Part shown: piece by piece, positions 1-13,353 of the stretch
Layout: every line of letters starts with the position of its first letter
Numbering within the stretch: the stretch's first letter is position 1
Assembly: GCA_028274465.1 (NCBI GenBank)
Contig: CM051456.1
Coordinates: forward strand, 10,195,745-10,259,744
From: Plantago ovata
Taxonomy: Eukaryota > Streptophyta > Magnoliopsida > Lamiales > Plantaginaceae
Reading direction: 5' to 3'
DNA: 64,000 nt
The notes under the pieces: generated by a model
Databases searched by the model: none
What the model saw: only the letters and a program-made list of their open reading frames with translations
Told to the model about the DNA's origin: nothing
Made by a program: the position numbers and the translations under genes

Positions 1-419
1 TGTCAAAAGTATCAAATTGAATAATAGTTTGGGGGATTATCTATTTGTTTTTCTATATTTAAGTATTATTCTAAAAAGTAAGTGAGTGAAAAAATACAAA
101 TAATGTTTGAAACGCATCCAAAATAAAGCTGGGAAGTGAAAGTATTAAATTCAGCTGAACCAAACCAACTGATCATCAATTCATCATCATCATCATAGTC
201 ACATTTCACATTCATCAGGATATTCCAGGAGAAAAGAAAAAATAAAATACTACTAGAAAGAATCAAAACAAAAGCAACCCAATTTTTCAACAAAATTAAA
301 TTAATAATCAAGTCATTGTTTCTCTGCTTCACATTTACTCCACCTAAAACCACCAAATCCACCGCCGATCTCCTCCACAATTTCCGGTGAATACTCCCTG
401 CTCTGTTGCAATTGCCAAC

Positions 420-1023
420 GTAAGTTGATCCCCAACACTTGTGTTACTCGATTTAAGTTACATCATTGATTTCTTAGATTCGATTGATTAATTTTATTTG
501 TATTTAGGAATATCTGATAGCTGATCGGAAATGTTCTGGATATGAATTAGCTGCCACTTTCTTGTGTTAGATTCATGAATTTTGAATGTTTAGTTTGTTG
601 TGACTTGTAAGAGTGTCTAATTAACCTGGGGTTTAGGTTGAGATTTATGTACGAGTTTCAGTTCGTATGCTAGTAGTGATTGTTAGACATTGGGTTCCAA
701 TTTCTGAATATTGTGGCATGCAATGTCTCTGCTTGTTTAACTGTGTTCAAGTCCCAATGGTGTTTCATCTCATTTAGTCCTGTTTTTGTTGGTTCATATT
801 TTGATGACTTTGTTGAAAGAATGTTGTTTTGTTATTGTAGTAGATGAGATGGAAGTGATCTCATGTAATTTTATGAGTACATATTATTAGGCAAGTTTTT
901 CTTTAAGATTATGCATATAAGTAGACGCTAAAGGAATCTGGTTTTCAAATTCATTTATAAATTGAAAGCTTGTGAGTTCATACTATAGTGAGGGTTGAGA
1001 ATATTTGAATGCAAACAATGCAG
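420..1023 (+). other. Probable 5' UTR intron of the LCBK1 gene
   Basis: A good donor (gtaagttg, from position 420) follows a C/T-rich leader, and a clear acceptor (acaatgcag, ending at 1023) precedes the segment that carries the start codon. No long open frame lies between. An intron in the 5' leader fits the layout of a plant gene whose first coding exon begins at 1145. The transcription start was not located. Inferred from splice signals only. Confidence 0.5.
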
Positions 1024-1033
1024 GTTGATTACT

Positions 1034-1084
1034 ATGGCGAGTTTTTATTTGGACCCCGGATTATCTGCGCATGAGATTATGTAA
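1034..1084 (+). promoter_or_regulatory. 16-codon upstream ORF in the LCBK1 leader
   Basis: Just after the inferred leader acceptor there is an ATG at 1034 followed by 15 more codons and TAA at 1082-1084. The peptide reads MASFYLDPGLSAHEIM. It ends 60 bases before the main ATG at 1145 and does not overlap it. If it lies in the mature leader it could reduce or condition translation of the kinase. Its presence in the mRNA depends on the inferred leader splicing. Confidence 0.4.
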
Positions 1085-1144
1085 CATTTATATTGTTAGG
1101 AATTGTCTTCGTTCACTGTGTCCAATACGTGTTTGTAAGTCAAT

Positions 1145-4100
1145 ATGGAGCATAGTGGGAGTCTACCAAAGAATGGTTCTCTGAAACTGAAGACCCAACA
1201 GTCTCTCCGTCGTTTGGGACTATGTTCTCAAACATCATCTGGGCAGCAGACATCCCCGACTGTATTTCCAGAAAAACGTAATAGTAGGGGGAGGGCTGCT
1301 AAACATGCTGATAAATATGTCACGAGTGACCCTAAGAAAGCCAAAGGGGAGGAACATAGGATTGATATTGGAGATGAGAAATCTGACTTACTTGGATACG
1401 TAGTGCTATCGGGAAAATTAGCGCTGGATAAAAGGAGATACAGTAAGAATACTGAGGTAGAAGCTTCAGAAAATACAAATTTGAATTCTGTTGAAGCTAA
1501 ACTGACAAGCACGGCATTGATTTGGGGATCTGAAGTGTTGCATCTAAATGATATTATTTCAGTAAGTGTTTCTTGATTTTAGTTCGAGGATATTAATAGC
1601 ACCTGCCCCCTATTCCTGTGAAATCCCATGTGTTTTTTTCGTCACACAAAAATCCTCTGTGTTCTTAGAAGTTCTGGTACAGAGTTTCCTCTTCTTTTTC
1701 TTTCACAGACATGGGATTTGATGGCAGTTACACATGATCCCCCCTCCCCCCTTGCAATTACCATGTCTTTACTAGATTCAAGAGTGATTCTTCTCTCTGC
1801 TCAAAACATCTTTACTTTTGGCAGCTATCCTACTGCGTTGGTCTCAGACTTTTCACTGTGCATGCTTATCCATTACGAAAGAGGTCCTGCTGTCTCCCTA
1901 TCAAAGGTGGTAGAAGCCGGAAAGACTTCCGCTTTCTAGCATCCACCTCAGATGATGCGCTTCTATGGGTTAATGCGTTTGCAGATCAACAATGCTTTGT
2001 GAATTGTTTACATCATCCCATGGCTTCTAAGAAGCAGAATTCAGATATAATTTTTAGTGAATTCCCCCCGGAGTCATATGTACGATGTAAAACTCCACCG
2101 AGAATGCTCGTCATTTTAAACCCTCGGTCTGGACGTGGTCGATCAAGCAAAGTGTTCCATGGCCTGGTCGAACCTATATTTAAAGTTAGTTATCTCTAGC
2201 AGGACTCAGATCCCTTATTTATATTGTTGTAGATCTGCTAATTACTGATTCCATGGTGTTCTGGATTGACAGCTAGCTGGATTCCAGTTGGAGATAGTCA
2301 AGACAACATCTGCGGGTCATGCCAAAAAACTTGCAGCTAGTGTCGATTTTAGTACATGTCCTGATGGTATTTCTTTTGTGACTATATCTACTTGGCTCAG
2401 TTGTTGATATCTGTTTAATGTCTAACTCTATTATCTGTTCCCACTGCAGGTATTATATGTGTTGGAGGTGACGGAATCATAAACGAGGTTCACACTTTAC
2501 ACTAGTAGTTCGTTGTTCCATATGCATTTGTACTTGAATAAATGTATGTGTGGAAACTTTGTCCATACTGGTTATTTTACCACTTTCTGAAAGAAAGAAG
2601 AATTCATTCTGAAGGACTGAAATTTGAGTTTTGCATGTCATTTGAACTATTTGATGTCTTACACAGACACGCACGTACCTCTTACACAGACACGCACATA
2701 CCTCTTACAGATATTCAATGACTTGAAGTTGAAACTTGTTTCCTTGATCCATGTGAAAAGTTCTATTTTAAGTAGGCATATGATTATTGTTATTTGTTGA
2801 CCAAATGCGGGTTCTCAGGTGCTTGGATAAGAATGGATTTCTTGTGCCCTGTAACATCTTAAACTTTTTTTGGTGCTGTTTTAAAGCTTGGGTTTCCTAA
2901 TCTTATGAGTGGTACATGCAAAGTCATTGACTTGGTGACTAATAATTGGCAACTGGAGTGATTTATTTATTGGAGTTGTTTTAGGGGAAGATCTTTCCAC
3001 TGTTGTCCTCATTTATGTTGATGATCTAGCACTAATAAACTTTAACCACGATGCTACAAATGAACAGAGTTCGTGTTGACCTCATGAGAAGAAAGCTAAA
3101 AGTTTCATTTATCGAACAACTTTACAGGTTTTGAATGGTTTACTTAGTCGAGACAACCAAAAGGACGCAATTTCTGTGCCAATTGGTATCATACCTGCTG
3201 GTTCAGATAATTCCTTAGTCTGGACTGTTCTTGGAGTTAAAGATCCTGTATCTGCTGCAATAGCTATTGTTAAGGTACTTCTCGTAATCCAAGCATCTTT
3301 TTACTTTGTTGCTCTGGCATAAAGCAGGTTAAGTCCACTAAAAGTGATATGTTTAGGCCCAGTGAGTTTGCTCACCAATACTTAGAGAGCAGTATATATG
3401 TAAAAGAAAGGGTGATGCATTCATATTAAATTTTAATACCATCCCGAGGACAAATTATGCTCATCTATAGAGCTTTGCGGTTGTTTTCAGGGAGGTCTTA
3501 CTGCCACTGATGTTTTTGCTGCGGAGTGGATCCACACTGGAGCTCTTCACTTTGGAATGACGGTTACATACTTTGGTTTCATTAGTGATGGTAATTCATT
3601 AGTTTGTTAACAGTTATAGATTCACCACGATGCTTGTGCTATTATAAAGTGTGAATTAGTTTGATCATTTAATCTTTTTTTCTTATGCACCTTTAAGTTT
3701 GATAATTGGAACTGCTGGCCTCAAACTTTGGGAATATTTAATTTATCAACAAGTACCAAAATTTTTTTATATCCTATAAACATGTAAATTTGGAATTTTT
3801 CTCAAAGTTAGCTTTCAGACAAAAAGTTTGTGGGTATATATCTCAATGATTAATTATTCCGCTCTCATTGGTATCCAAGCACTCTACCACGTAAATCTTT
3901 ATGCCGACCCCCTGCTTTACTATTTTAGTATTTCTACGGCATATCTACATTTTTGCTCTCTGAGTTTAAACAACAATTATTCCTTCAACTCTGAGATAGT
4001 TGCTTTCTTCTATTTCATCCTATGAATTGCTATGCCACTTGAAATAGAATGGGATTTGCAAAATCCTTTTTATTGGATGATATCAGATAACCTTATGATG

Positions 4101-5839
4101 CTTGCTAAACTATAGTAGTGTAGGCCTTCGTCTCATGAGCTTTATCTGCACGCAGTTCTGGAACTTTCTGAAAAATATCAGAAAAGGTTTGGCCCTCTAC
4201 GCTACTTTGTTGCTGGGTTCCTCAAATTCCTCTGCCTTCCGAAGTATAGCTACGAAGTTGAATATCTCCCTGCACAAAGAGAAACTCTAGATGGTGAAGT
4301 TGTTGCTGATCATAAAGTTGTAGACATGTCAGAGCTGTACACTGATATTATGCGAAGATCTAGCAGAGAAGGTCTTCCTCGAGCCTCTAGCTTGTCTAGT
4401 ATTGATTCAATAATGACACCAAGCCGCATGTCTGGAGCTGATATGGATACGACCTGTAGTAGCACTGAACCATCGGATTACGTTCGCGCTATAGATCCAA
4501 AGTCAAAACGGCTATCGGCTGTAAGAAGCAATTTCACGCCTGAACCTGAAGTTATTACACATTCGGTTACTCCCAGCTGGCCTCGAACTAGATCCAAGTC
4601 AAGGGTGGATAAAGGGTGGGTTGGCTCGACCATAACAAATGATCCTAGCCGTGGTTCCTGGGCCAACATGGTATCAAATGATAAAGAGGATATCTCTTCG
4701 ACTATGTCAGATCCCGGTCCTATATGGGATGCTGAGCCAAGATGGGATGCTGAGTCGAATTGGGTTCTTGAAAATCCAATTGAATTGCCCGGGCCATTAG
4801 AGGAGTCAGAAGAGAAAAGAGAAGTGGTTCAGAAATTAGAAGAGAATTGGGTGGTGGCCAAAGGTCACTTTCTTGGCATTCTGGTTTGCAACCATTCGTG
4901 TAAAACAGTGCAAAGTTTGAGTTCTCAAGTGTTGGCTCCAAAAGCGGAGTATGATGATAATGCGTTGGATTTGTTATTGGTTCGTGGGACTGGACGGTTT
5001 AGGCTTTTGAAATTCCTCTTGCGGTTGCAAACGGGTCGACATCTCTCACTACCGTACGTTGACTATGTTAAGGTATAATTTATTTAATTTCCTAGTACAT
5101 TTTGTTGTAGCCATGTATTATAAATGTTTAGGTGGAGGATTGGGGAAAATGCATGAAACCCTTCTTTGTGATATATTACTCGCTTCAAATTTCCTAATTT
5201 TGTTTATATTTCATATAAAATGTTTTTTTTTTTGTTTTCGTAAACACTGCACCAACCAATCCCTACATTTCAAGATATAGAAAATTTCCTTGAATAAAGA
5301 ACTTTTGGATTATGGAAGGGAGAAGTTATGGTGCAAGTACTCTATCCACAGGAATTTATGCTAGTATTAATTCTAATTCTAATAGGACAGAAGAGAGAGG
5401 GGGGGGGGGGTTACAAAAACTGAAGGGAAGGATAAAAGAACGAAGGAACAAGAATGTATGTGCATTGTGAAAGAAAACTTGTATAGCAGTTTGCACTTTT
5501 CTGAACGCTAGGCTGCTCTGTTGATTGTATGTAGGACTTGGACTTCATAATTGTTTTAGTAACAGTACTTGTACTGAAATTTATAGCTAGTCATTGTCTC
5601 CTTAATCAGCAAAATTTCATCAAGATCACTCCTTGTCTCAAATTACATAATTAACATTCTCCATTTAACAAATTTGATGTCAAATGCAGGTGAAGTCCGT
5701 GAAAGTTAAACCTGGGAAAAGCACGCACAATGGCTGTGGCATTGATGGTGAACTGTTCCCTGTAAATGGGCAAGTTATTTGTTCTTTACTCCCAGAACAA
5801 TGCAGACTTATCGGTCGGTCTCCCTGTGTTAAAAAGTGA
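1145..5839 (+). CDS. LCBK1: Sphingoid long-chain base kinase (LCBK1-type, DAGK catalytic domain)
   Basis: Eight coding exons join in frame: 1145-1561, 1825-2184, 2273-2366, 2450-2487, 3128-3274, 3491-3590, 4156-5072 and 5690-5839, giving 740 residues, close to the roughly 760 of Arabidopsis LCBK1. The enzyme phosphorylates free sphingoid bases at C1, producing signalling sphingoid base phosphates. Visible marks are ILNPRSGRGRSSKVFHGLV opening the diacylglycerol-kinase-type domain, the nucleotide loop GGDG at about residues 296-299, and the later IIPAGSDNSLVW block, where plant LCBK1 has GSDN rather than the usual GTxND. A serine-rich, tryptophan-containing insert (SSLSSIDSIMTPSRMSG) precedes the conserved C-terminal part, as in the plant family. 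The ATG at 1145 opens the conserved N-terminus. A short uORF lies 60 bases upstream. No break was seen. The assignment rests on recalled family sequence, not a search. Confidence 0.93.
2658..2703 (+). repeat. 23-bp tandem duplication in an LCBK1 intron
   Basis: Two head-to-tail 23-bp units (beginning cttacacagacacgcac) at 2658-2680 and 2681-2703 differ at one base, and the first seven bases recur once more. It lies in the intron between exons ending at 2487 and starting at 3128. Confidence 0.8.
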
Positions 5840-8800
5840 ATTCAGTTTGTCTTTTGTTTATAATGTTCTCTGTCAAACTCACGGTGCTGCAAAAATGAAG
5901 AAGCAATTTTTGCTGAGGCAACTTCATACCTTTATATCTAGCAATACCGTGTTTTTGACAGGTCCCTGTAAATCTTCTGCCCATGTTTATGCTGCTTAAT
6001 TCTTTCTAAATTAACTTGTGGTGTATTATTTGTATCTGTGCGAGTCAGTTGCCAGAAATATGTTGCTATGTCCAATCTGCGGATTTATATGGAACTTGTC
6101 CCTCTGAGATTGTTCACTGTCTGACAAACAAGCCTGTATGAATTAACTCGGATTCTGATTTTCCAAACACTTCAAATTCTTTGAGTTCGGGATGTTTTAG
6201 AAGATTAGCTTTTCTTTGTCAAGATCTCAGATTTGTGCGTGTGGGTTTGGCTGAATCTGTGAGAAACAAGTACAGCAGAGTGATTGTCATGTTGATTTAT
6301 TCTGTGTGAAATACTAATTATTAATTAAGCATTATTAATGCATCAGTGCTATTATTATTTTCTTAATTTGTTTTTTTCATTCCAAATCTTTATCACACTG
6401 CTGTTTCTGTTAACTTGGATTGTGTTTGTAGCTGTTTGCATGGGCCTCTAGGATTAAAAATTAAAAACTTAAAATGCTTCAACATTTTGACTGAGAATCT
6501 AGAAGAGCTTCATTTTTCGCTCCACTAATAAAATCGAACTATTCTTGGATCTTGGTTAAAGTCCATTATGGGTTCAAAGTTTGGTTTCGGAATATATTTC
6601 GTATTCAGGATATCTTTGGGTGGTCTTTTGGTTGCTGAGCAAGTCAGCAAGGTCTGGCTTTGCAAAGCGTCGGAGATGAGATGGAATTGGTTAAGGCCAT
6701 CCAAAGTCGGGGACTGAGGTGAGGGCTGGATCAAAAGGCAGGAGTATTGACCCCTAGGTATAGATGGGGGATGGTGGCTGGTGAGCCGTGCAAACAGAGG
6801 TGAGGTTGTTGGAACGCGGATCATGTTCGGTTGGCCGTGGATTGTGATCCGGGTGATGTTCTTGAGTCTAGATGATACAGATACAGACTGTACCAACGAT
6901 TTGATGGATCGGAATTATGGAGTGTGCAGGTGCAGCACAGCCGTCGTAATAAACTTATTATTATTATTATTCTATATTCATATGGTTAGGCCTCCATACA
7001 CAGACACACATAGTTGAACAGCTACGTCCGGGATTTCTTGTCACCGAGTTTATATAAGGTTCAACAACAGCTTCAATATTGTTGTACTGCTTTTTTTTTT
7101 CCTATAAAAAATTAGGTGTGTGTACATGTGGTTACAGTTGAATAGTTGATTGTTCATTATTTTATTTATTTATATACAGTTAACAGCTGAAATGATTGAT
7201 CTGCAAATGATGTTGCAAGTTGCAACGACAGCCCCGATATGATATTCCGCCCATCCTCTCTTAATAAGGCCTTCAAACTGAGTATGCCACCCTCACTATC
7301 TCGTATCCTACAAGTTCTCGATGTGTAATATCATCGGTTCAAATTCCTGCATTTGGAAAGACTTTACCCGGTGTAATCCAAGAACTGGGACAAACACCCC
7401 CCCCCCCCGCCCCACACAATTTGGCCTCTTTTAAATAGTAGTTGAGGTATTTTCGACAAGTTGACGAGCCTAATCCAATTGGCAATTTGGCATAGAGGTC
7501 CATTTGCAAATCTGTACATTATTAATTAGTTTTGTGTGATAATTGTACATGTCAGATTCATAATTTACGTATACAAGTGGTCAGATTCATAATTTACGTA
7601 TACAAGTGATCTTTAGAAATATATATGTATCCTCCGCACCACATTATTATTGATGGGATTACTACATGTTAGTTAGTTCAGACTTACTAAGAGTTAAGAC
7701 CATCTTCCTCTATCTTCACAAAGTTCTTAAAAGTCCCAGGACAACAATATACTTGAAATACCAATGTAGATTACTTAGAGTAGTACTAGTATGATTTTGA
7801 AACCAGAATAATAAGAGTAAATTAAGTAAAATAGTAATGTGAGTGAAGATTCTTTACGAAGTCCAAGAATGGTAAGTAAAGTAATTAATTAACAGAATCA
7901 ATAGAAAAGAAAAGCATGGTCATATGTTGAAGATTGGATTACACTTTCCTCCATCCAGAGTGTCTGGATGCAATGCATCATATATGGCAGGAGATGAATA
8001 GATATAAATTATATAATGTACCAGAAGTATTAAAATTGTAGTAGTATTGGTGATGAAAGATTGAATCAAATTTGTTATCTCAATCTCAAAATATATATAC
8101 TCTGTATGCATGATATCATTCGATTGGATTGCTTTGCTTTCTTTGGAACGGAAGAAACAAGAATAATAGACATACATTACGCAACTTGAATCAAGCTGCA
8201 ATGCAAGTTGTTTGAGTAAAGCTTTAGCTAGACTCATAGTATGCCATTTCATCCAAGTTCATTGCATTTCTCTGTCCGGTGCAACATCTGTCCCCACAAC
8301 ACCATACTCTTATTTTGCAAAACTGCATAAACATAATCCGGTACGAATCATGATAGTACAATCTATCTTACTTTACGACTAGAGAGTTTCGTATCAAATT
8401 TCACATTCAGTTTGGTGTTTCGTATTAGAATTTCGCACCCAGTTTGGTTCCCTTTATCATCATCTGATTTTGAGTTAAGGTGGTCCTCGTAAACATATGT
8501 GTTTTAATATCCAAACTACTCGAACGAGAAGTATTATCTAAGTCACTAATTCATGTCCTTATCACTTGAGACAACAAATCATTATAAATTAAGCATGTTG
8601 ATAAACCGGTAGAAAATAAACTGTATTGGTAATCGCATTAACAATAGATTGTAGTTTTCTTCATCTGATGACTTATTAACATGTTAGAAGATTAACCATT
8701 TTGGCAAATCATTCTTTTATGTAGATAAAACCCTCATTTTAAAGACATGAGCTGAACTTTTAAGACTCTTCACTTTAATTTTCATGGATCGACACCGGAG

Positions 8801-9693
8801 TTTATTTCGGTTTTAAACATTGTTTGTAATCATGCCGAGCATTTCTTATGCTATTCAAGTTATAAATTTTTTGTTGTTTCAAAATTTTTTCATGGAAGCA
8901 CAAATATTGTGAATATTGAAATACATTTCAATTAACTACATATATACATCATGGACAAAAAGTTACAAACTCAATTCTAGGTCTAAGTACTATTTAGTCG
9001 AACACCATATTTTTAGTTTTAAACATCATATATTTATGTTTAAACATCAATTCTTTTATAACTGATTCATGTTATCTAATGTGATGTATGTACATCACTT
9101 TTTATAAATATGATGCGAAAGTTTAGATGTGATGTTTAAGTTTCTATGTTAATTTAGAAAAGGACGTATCTGTAACGAAATGCTAAAAGTTAGTAGTACT
9201 TTAACACGTCTCTTTACACTTCTTACGTGACCAATTCAAGATCATGAATTCAAATCCATAATCAGTAAAAGCTACTACTAAGTACTTTAGTTGCTTATAT
9301 TGCTTACTTATTCTCCATTCTTTAATAATCTCTAATTATCTATCTATTCTTCTGGAAGGTTATGTTATTTTCGATTGAACGTGACTGAACTGAATTGATC
9401 AAGTAATTAAATTTGAACTTAATTGATATAAACTTAATAAATTTTCAGACTAATAAGATAAACAAAGAAGAATAAATGCAGATATAACAGGTAAGCATTG
9501 CGTATCATCCAAGTTGGTTAAAATCCTGATTCTGTCAGATTCACTTGTGACTAATAATGGAAGAATTTCAAAGACAACAAGATTTCTCGACAATAATCAT
9601 ATATCACTCTCACACTCCCAAAAAGATAACCCAATCATACACCTTTTCTTTATAAATTATCTTTTCTTCTTTCCATATACCATCTCTATCTCT
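5840..9693. other. Gene-free interval after LCBK1
   Basis: This begins with the LCBK1 3' UTR; no single polyadenylation site stands out. The rest is AT-rich. A G13 run lies just upstream at 5398-5410, a C-rich run lies at 7388-7405, and a 29-bp tandem duplication sits at 7551-7608. Open frames on either strand here, such as 6525-6896 and 7920-8252 on the minus strand, resemble no family I know and have no supporting splice or codon pattern. I see no RNA gene. Confidence 0.5.
7551..7608 (+). repeat. 29-bp perfect tandem duplication
   Basis: Two identical adjacent 29-bp units, beginning gtcagattcataatttacg, occupy 7551-7579 and 7580-7608. No associated gene or element is visible. Confidence 0.9.
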
Positions 9694-9702
9694 TATATAT
9701 AC
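9694..9702 (+). promoter_or_regulatory. TATA box of the ARGOS-type gene
   Basis: The sequence tatatatac stands in a C/T-rich context about 130 bases before the ATG at 9830. A start about 30 bases downstream would give a leader of roughly 100 bases, normal for a plant gene. Confidence 0.5.
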
Positions 9703-9829
9703 ACAGATGCACCTTCTCATATTCAAAACTCAACTTGTTCTTCTTTCTTAAAAACCAGTTCCATACAACTGCAAAAGCATTCTACACTTTCTCTAATCTT
9801 TGATTCTTCAACAAGCATCGTACACAAAT

Positions 9830-10069
9830 ATGAGGCGAGCGATGGAAAAAGTGGAGTCGAAGATGACGATGAGCTGCTTTAGAGGCTGGTGGTTAGTGGT
9901 GCTGGTGGTTCTTTCAGTGTCTTTGATTGTCTTGCCACCTATATTGCCCCCGTTGCCTCCTCCCCCGATGCTGCTGCTGTTGTTTCCGGTTGGGATTATG
10001 GCCTTGCTTATGGTTATGGCCCTGTCACCTGCAAATGTAGCTACTGCTAATATAGTCATTACTCATTAG
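9830..10069 (+). CDS. ARGOS/ARL/OSR-type small organ-size protein
   Basis: This single-exon frame encodes 79 residues from ATG 9830; a second in-frame ATG at 9842 is an alternative start. Two hydrophobic segments (about residues 21-37 and 47-70) flank a proline motif, LPPILPPLPPPPMLLLLFP. That PPLPPPP core between two membrane helices is the signature of the OSR domain of ARGOS, ARGOS-LIKE and OSR1. Members are small endomembrane proteins that promote organ growth and dampen ethylene perception. The family's N-terminus is variable and short, which fits. The gene stands alone with a TATA box upstream. The family is secure from the motif, but I cannot say which member it matches. Confidence 0.85.
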   Translation: MRRAMEKVESKMTMSCFRGWWLVVLVVLSVSLIVLPPILPPLPPPPMLLLLFPVGIMALLMVMALSPANVATANIVITH

Positions 10070-10826
10070 TCTACCTCTTGTTAGTACTGTTACATTGAGG
10101 CTGTACAAGGAAAAAAGAAAAATGATTTCTTGGTAGTTTTTTAGACAACATTATGTTATACTTACACAATACAGAGTTAACACACATTTTGAAGAATCAA
10201 TGGTTGTGTACATATATACAGAAATGAGTTGATGAAATGATCTTTTATAGTGATACATTCTGATGTGATTAGTTCTGTTTATGAAGGATAATTGTGTACA
10301 CATAGTTCTTTTGATTCAAGTGAAGTGAAAGTGATAATCTTTTACCTCTTTACGGTGAAGAGGATATACAACACGCTCCAACATTGGTAACTAAATATTA
10401 CAGAACAAGTCTCATGTTTATTCCATTCGAAATAATTGGAGAATGATTTGGTTTACTGTGTTGTATGATACGTTATGTAAACTTCTAAGTTCTAAGGCTG
10501 TATTATTTTCATATGAAAAAAATTCAGATTACTTAGCAGTTTTTTAGACGAAGAGAATGTAGTCTTAAGTTTTTTAGGTTCATAGTATATTGTTAACGGT
10601 GTACAAAAAGACCATATTAGGCTAGTGTATATACATAATTGTTGCAACTTGCAAGTGTCTTTATACAGACTGTCTTATTTTCAATTTTCAAAGATAAACT
10701 AACAAAAATGTCTGCATACACTGGCCAAGTAGTCAAATTGACATGGATTTGTTAATAATATGCAGAAAATAGCAGAACAAGATTCATTTTTTAGTTCCAA
10801 CTATTCTATTCAAAATCCTGAAGTAT

Positions 10827-11279
10827 GCAACAATTGCATTTTTTAGGCCTATTAGCTGTTCATAACTCACACGGTTTATCTTTTTTTCACTTATCTTCTG
10901 CTCCCCCCCCTCCCCCCCACTCTTTTCTCTGAAGCAAACATTCACATTTCACTCCATTCTAAAGAGAAAAAAAAAACCCTCATAAATAGGCACGGTACGT
11001 ACAAGTTGCAGTTATAAACCCGCTTAGATGATAGCCCAAGCCAAGGGGACAATTGCAACAATTGCATTTTTTAGGCCTATTAGCTGTTCATAACTCACAC
11101 GGTTTATCTTTTTTTCACTTATCTTCTGCTCCCCCCCCTCCCCCCACTCTTTTCTCTGAAGCAAACATTCACATTTCACTCCATTCTAAAGAGAAAAAAA
11201 AAACCCTCATAAATAGGCACGGTACGTACAAGTTGCAGTTATAAACCCGCTTAGATGATAGCCCAAGCCAAGGGGACAA
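10827..11279 (+). repeat. 228-bp tandem direct duplication
   Basis: The unit starting gcaacaattgcatttttt at 10827 begins again at 11055, and each copy ends with aaggggacaa. The copies are nearly identical; I see one C missing in the second copy's poly-C tract. The unit holds C-rich and A-rich runs and no convincing ORF. A simple-sequence A-rich tract (11295-11330) follows. It lies between the ARGOS-type gene and the 3' end of thioredoxin z. Confidence 0.9.
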
Positions 11280-11568
11280 GTTATGCTCGCAGCAAAATAA
11301 AAAAAAAATAAAAAAAAAAACAAAAAAAAACTAGGAGTACTATGTTATAATGTTACACCACAAATCAAAACTTCTACAACAAATACAAACTCTAGACAAC
11401 CTAAATCACATTATCAATGCATAAGCCTCTACAATTGGATCAAAATACAATAATAGAAACAAGTTTGGCGTAGATTCTACAACTAATCGTCACTTGATAA
11501 GATGAATGCTTGAGAGTATTGCGTGACCAAGGGCGTAACTTCATGCCATTGTTTGTAGTTTACTAACT

Positions 11569-13353
11569 TCACATGTCATTTTCAAGTATATCTCGCATAA
11601 CCTGTATTGGGATGAGCCCTTCTGTTCTAATAGCATCTTTTTTTGGATCAGGACTGATGAAATATACTGTTGGTAATCCTCGAACCTGTAAAATAAAATT
11701 GTGCGTTTGTTACAGTTTCCTGATCATAATCAATAGGATCTAAAAACGCAACCCAAGGATGATGTCTAACCTGCATGTCTCTTGCAAATTCATATTCGTC
11801 ATCTGTATCAACCTTCACAATTAATGCACTGTTTTCATACTCAACAGCAAGCTGCATCACACAATGCATTGATATCAAAGTTAATAGATGATCTCACGAA
11901 CTATTCTTATTTTGCGCTTCAAGAATAATTGGGCAGTTACAGATACCCAATTAACATGCAGATTGAAACTGAAGCAGAAGGGTGAACTCATGACAATGCA
12001 CCTAATAGGCTAATTCAGATGCTTATGCACTGTTACACAGTTAATGCCCTAAATTAGAAGGATAAGGAGAAGCATCACTTAATGCAATGAATGGGCATAG
12101 AGGGGACAGTTGACTTCACTTGTTCACAGAATCACATGTAGTAAGTCACACCTTTGTTTTCTAAAAGCCCCATGGGGGGCAATGTTCTGTGTTATCGTTA
12201 CTTTTTCAATTGCAGATTATCAACTTGATCACATAATCTCAAGAATATAGGAGCCATCTGACGGGCAGGCAATAATTCTAGACAAACAAAATGGCAACTT
12301 ATATTGCTATTGAAATTGTACCTGGTATGAGTGACAAATCATCAGCTTAATGTCTCAAGAACTCAATAACGAATGCAAGAACAAAACTCAATAAAGAATC
12401 AGAACTCAAAACGATAGCTCTTTTAGCCAGAAAGCAGTGTATTTACCATACTTGAGGGATTTAAAATCGTAGAAAACAAGCATAACCAGTTTTATTGAGA
12501 ACCTCTCAACTATGTTTAAAAACAACGTTCAAAATACGATACTTTTCACAATCAAACAGTATAACATAGGATCCAATCAATCATACCATTTCAAGTTCTT
12601 GAGCCATCAGAATACAAGGACCACACCATGTCGCGTAGAAATCAATTATAAGAGGTACATTGCGGTCTCCCTTAACCAGTTCTTGGACTTCTGCAGCAGA
12701 TATCTTTTTCTGCAACACAATCAAACAATAAACATCCAATTTTAATACAGACAACACATAATACATTAAACACAAACACAAACACAAACATAAAACCCAA
12801 AAGAACGAGATGAACTTGTTGAGATTGATTTACGATATGGAATTGAATATCTACTTCACAAATTCATTTGGAGGAAGTAACCAGTTGAACCCAACATTTC
12901 TTATCTTCAGTGCTCGTGAATTGAGTTAAGTTGCATTCCCTTTCTATAATCAAATTATGGCACACAAAACAAAAAAATCTTCCCAGCATATCTATAGCAA
13001 CTAATCACCATCAATTCCACAAACAAGCCCAATTTCATAACCAAAAACGAGATTAATAAGATAAAAATTGAATCTTTTTACAAGTAAACACGTAAAGAAA
13101 GGAAAAGGTACGAGATTAGTACCACAAGGTAGTCGTCACTCATGTATTTTCCGGCAGGTGGTTTGCAAAGTAGCTTTCTTGGGAGGTGGATTTGAGTGGA
13201 TAAGGGTGCAGTAGTAGTATAAGGTCTGTTGTTGTGAGTGGTGAAGAAAAGGCTATTACTGTTTGGATTGTGGGTTTTCAAGGAAACAGGAGGTGAATTG
13301 AGAGGTAGTAAGGGAGGTGAGCCATGGAATGCAGAAATGGATGTTAGCAGCAT
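11569..13353 (-). CDS. CITRX: Plastid thioredoxin z / CITRX
   Basis: Four exons read on the minus strand: 13353-13123, 12709-12587, 11851-11771 and 11685-11569, totalling 183 residues, the usual length of TRX z. The first 60 or so residues are rich in Ser, Thr and Pro, as expected for a plastid transit peptide, and the mature part starts near PRKLLCKPPAGKYMSDDYLV. The thioredoxin fold carries the active site ATWCGPC, with cysteines at about residues 106 and 109, and ends with the conserved GLPTVYFISPDPKKDAIR region. TRX z is a redox regulator tied to the plastid-encoded RNA polymerase complex and needed for chloroplast development; the tomato version was named for Cf-9 interaction. The frame is clean and the splice sites are canonical. 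It is divergent from the SecE-like gene. Confidence 0.93.

Noticed and set aside
5398..5410. G13 run as a quadruplex regulatory element
   Set aside because: A single homopolymer run within an intron, with no other G tracts nearby to build a patterned motif.
7920..8252. 110-codon minus-strand frame
   Set aside because: Composition and hydrophobic runs reflect AT-rich DNA; no conserved motif. I also looked for a microRNA hairpin here and did not recognise a known plant microRNA.
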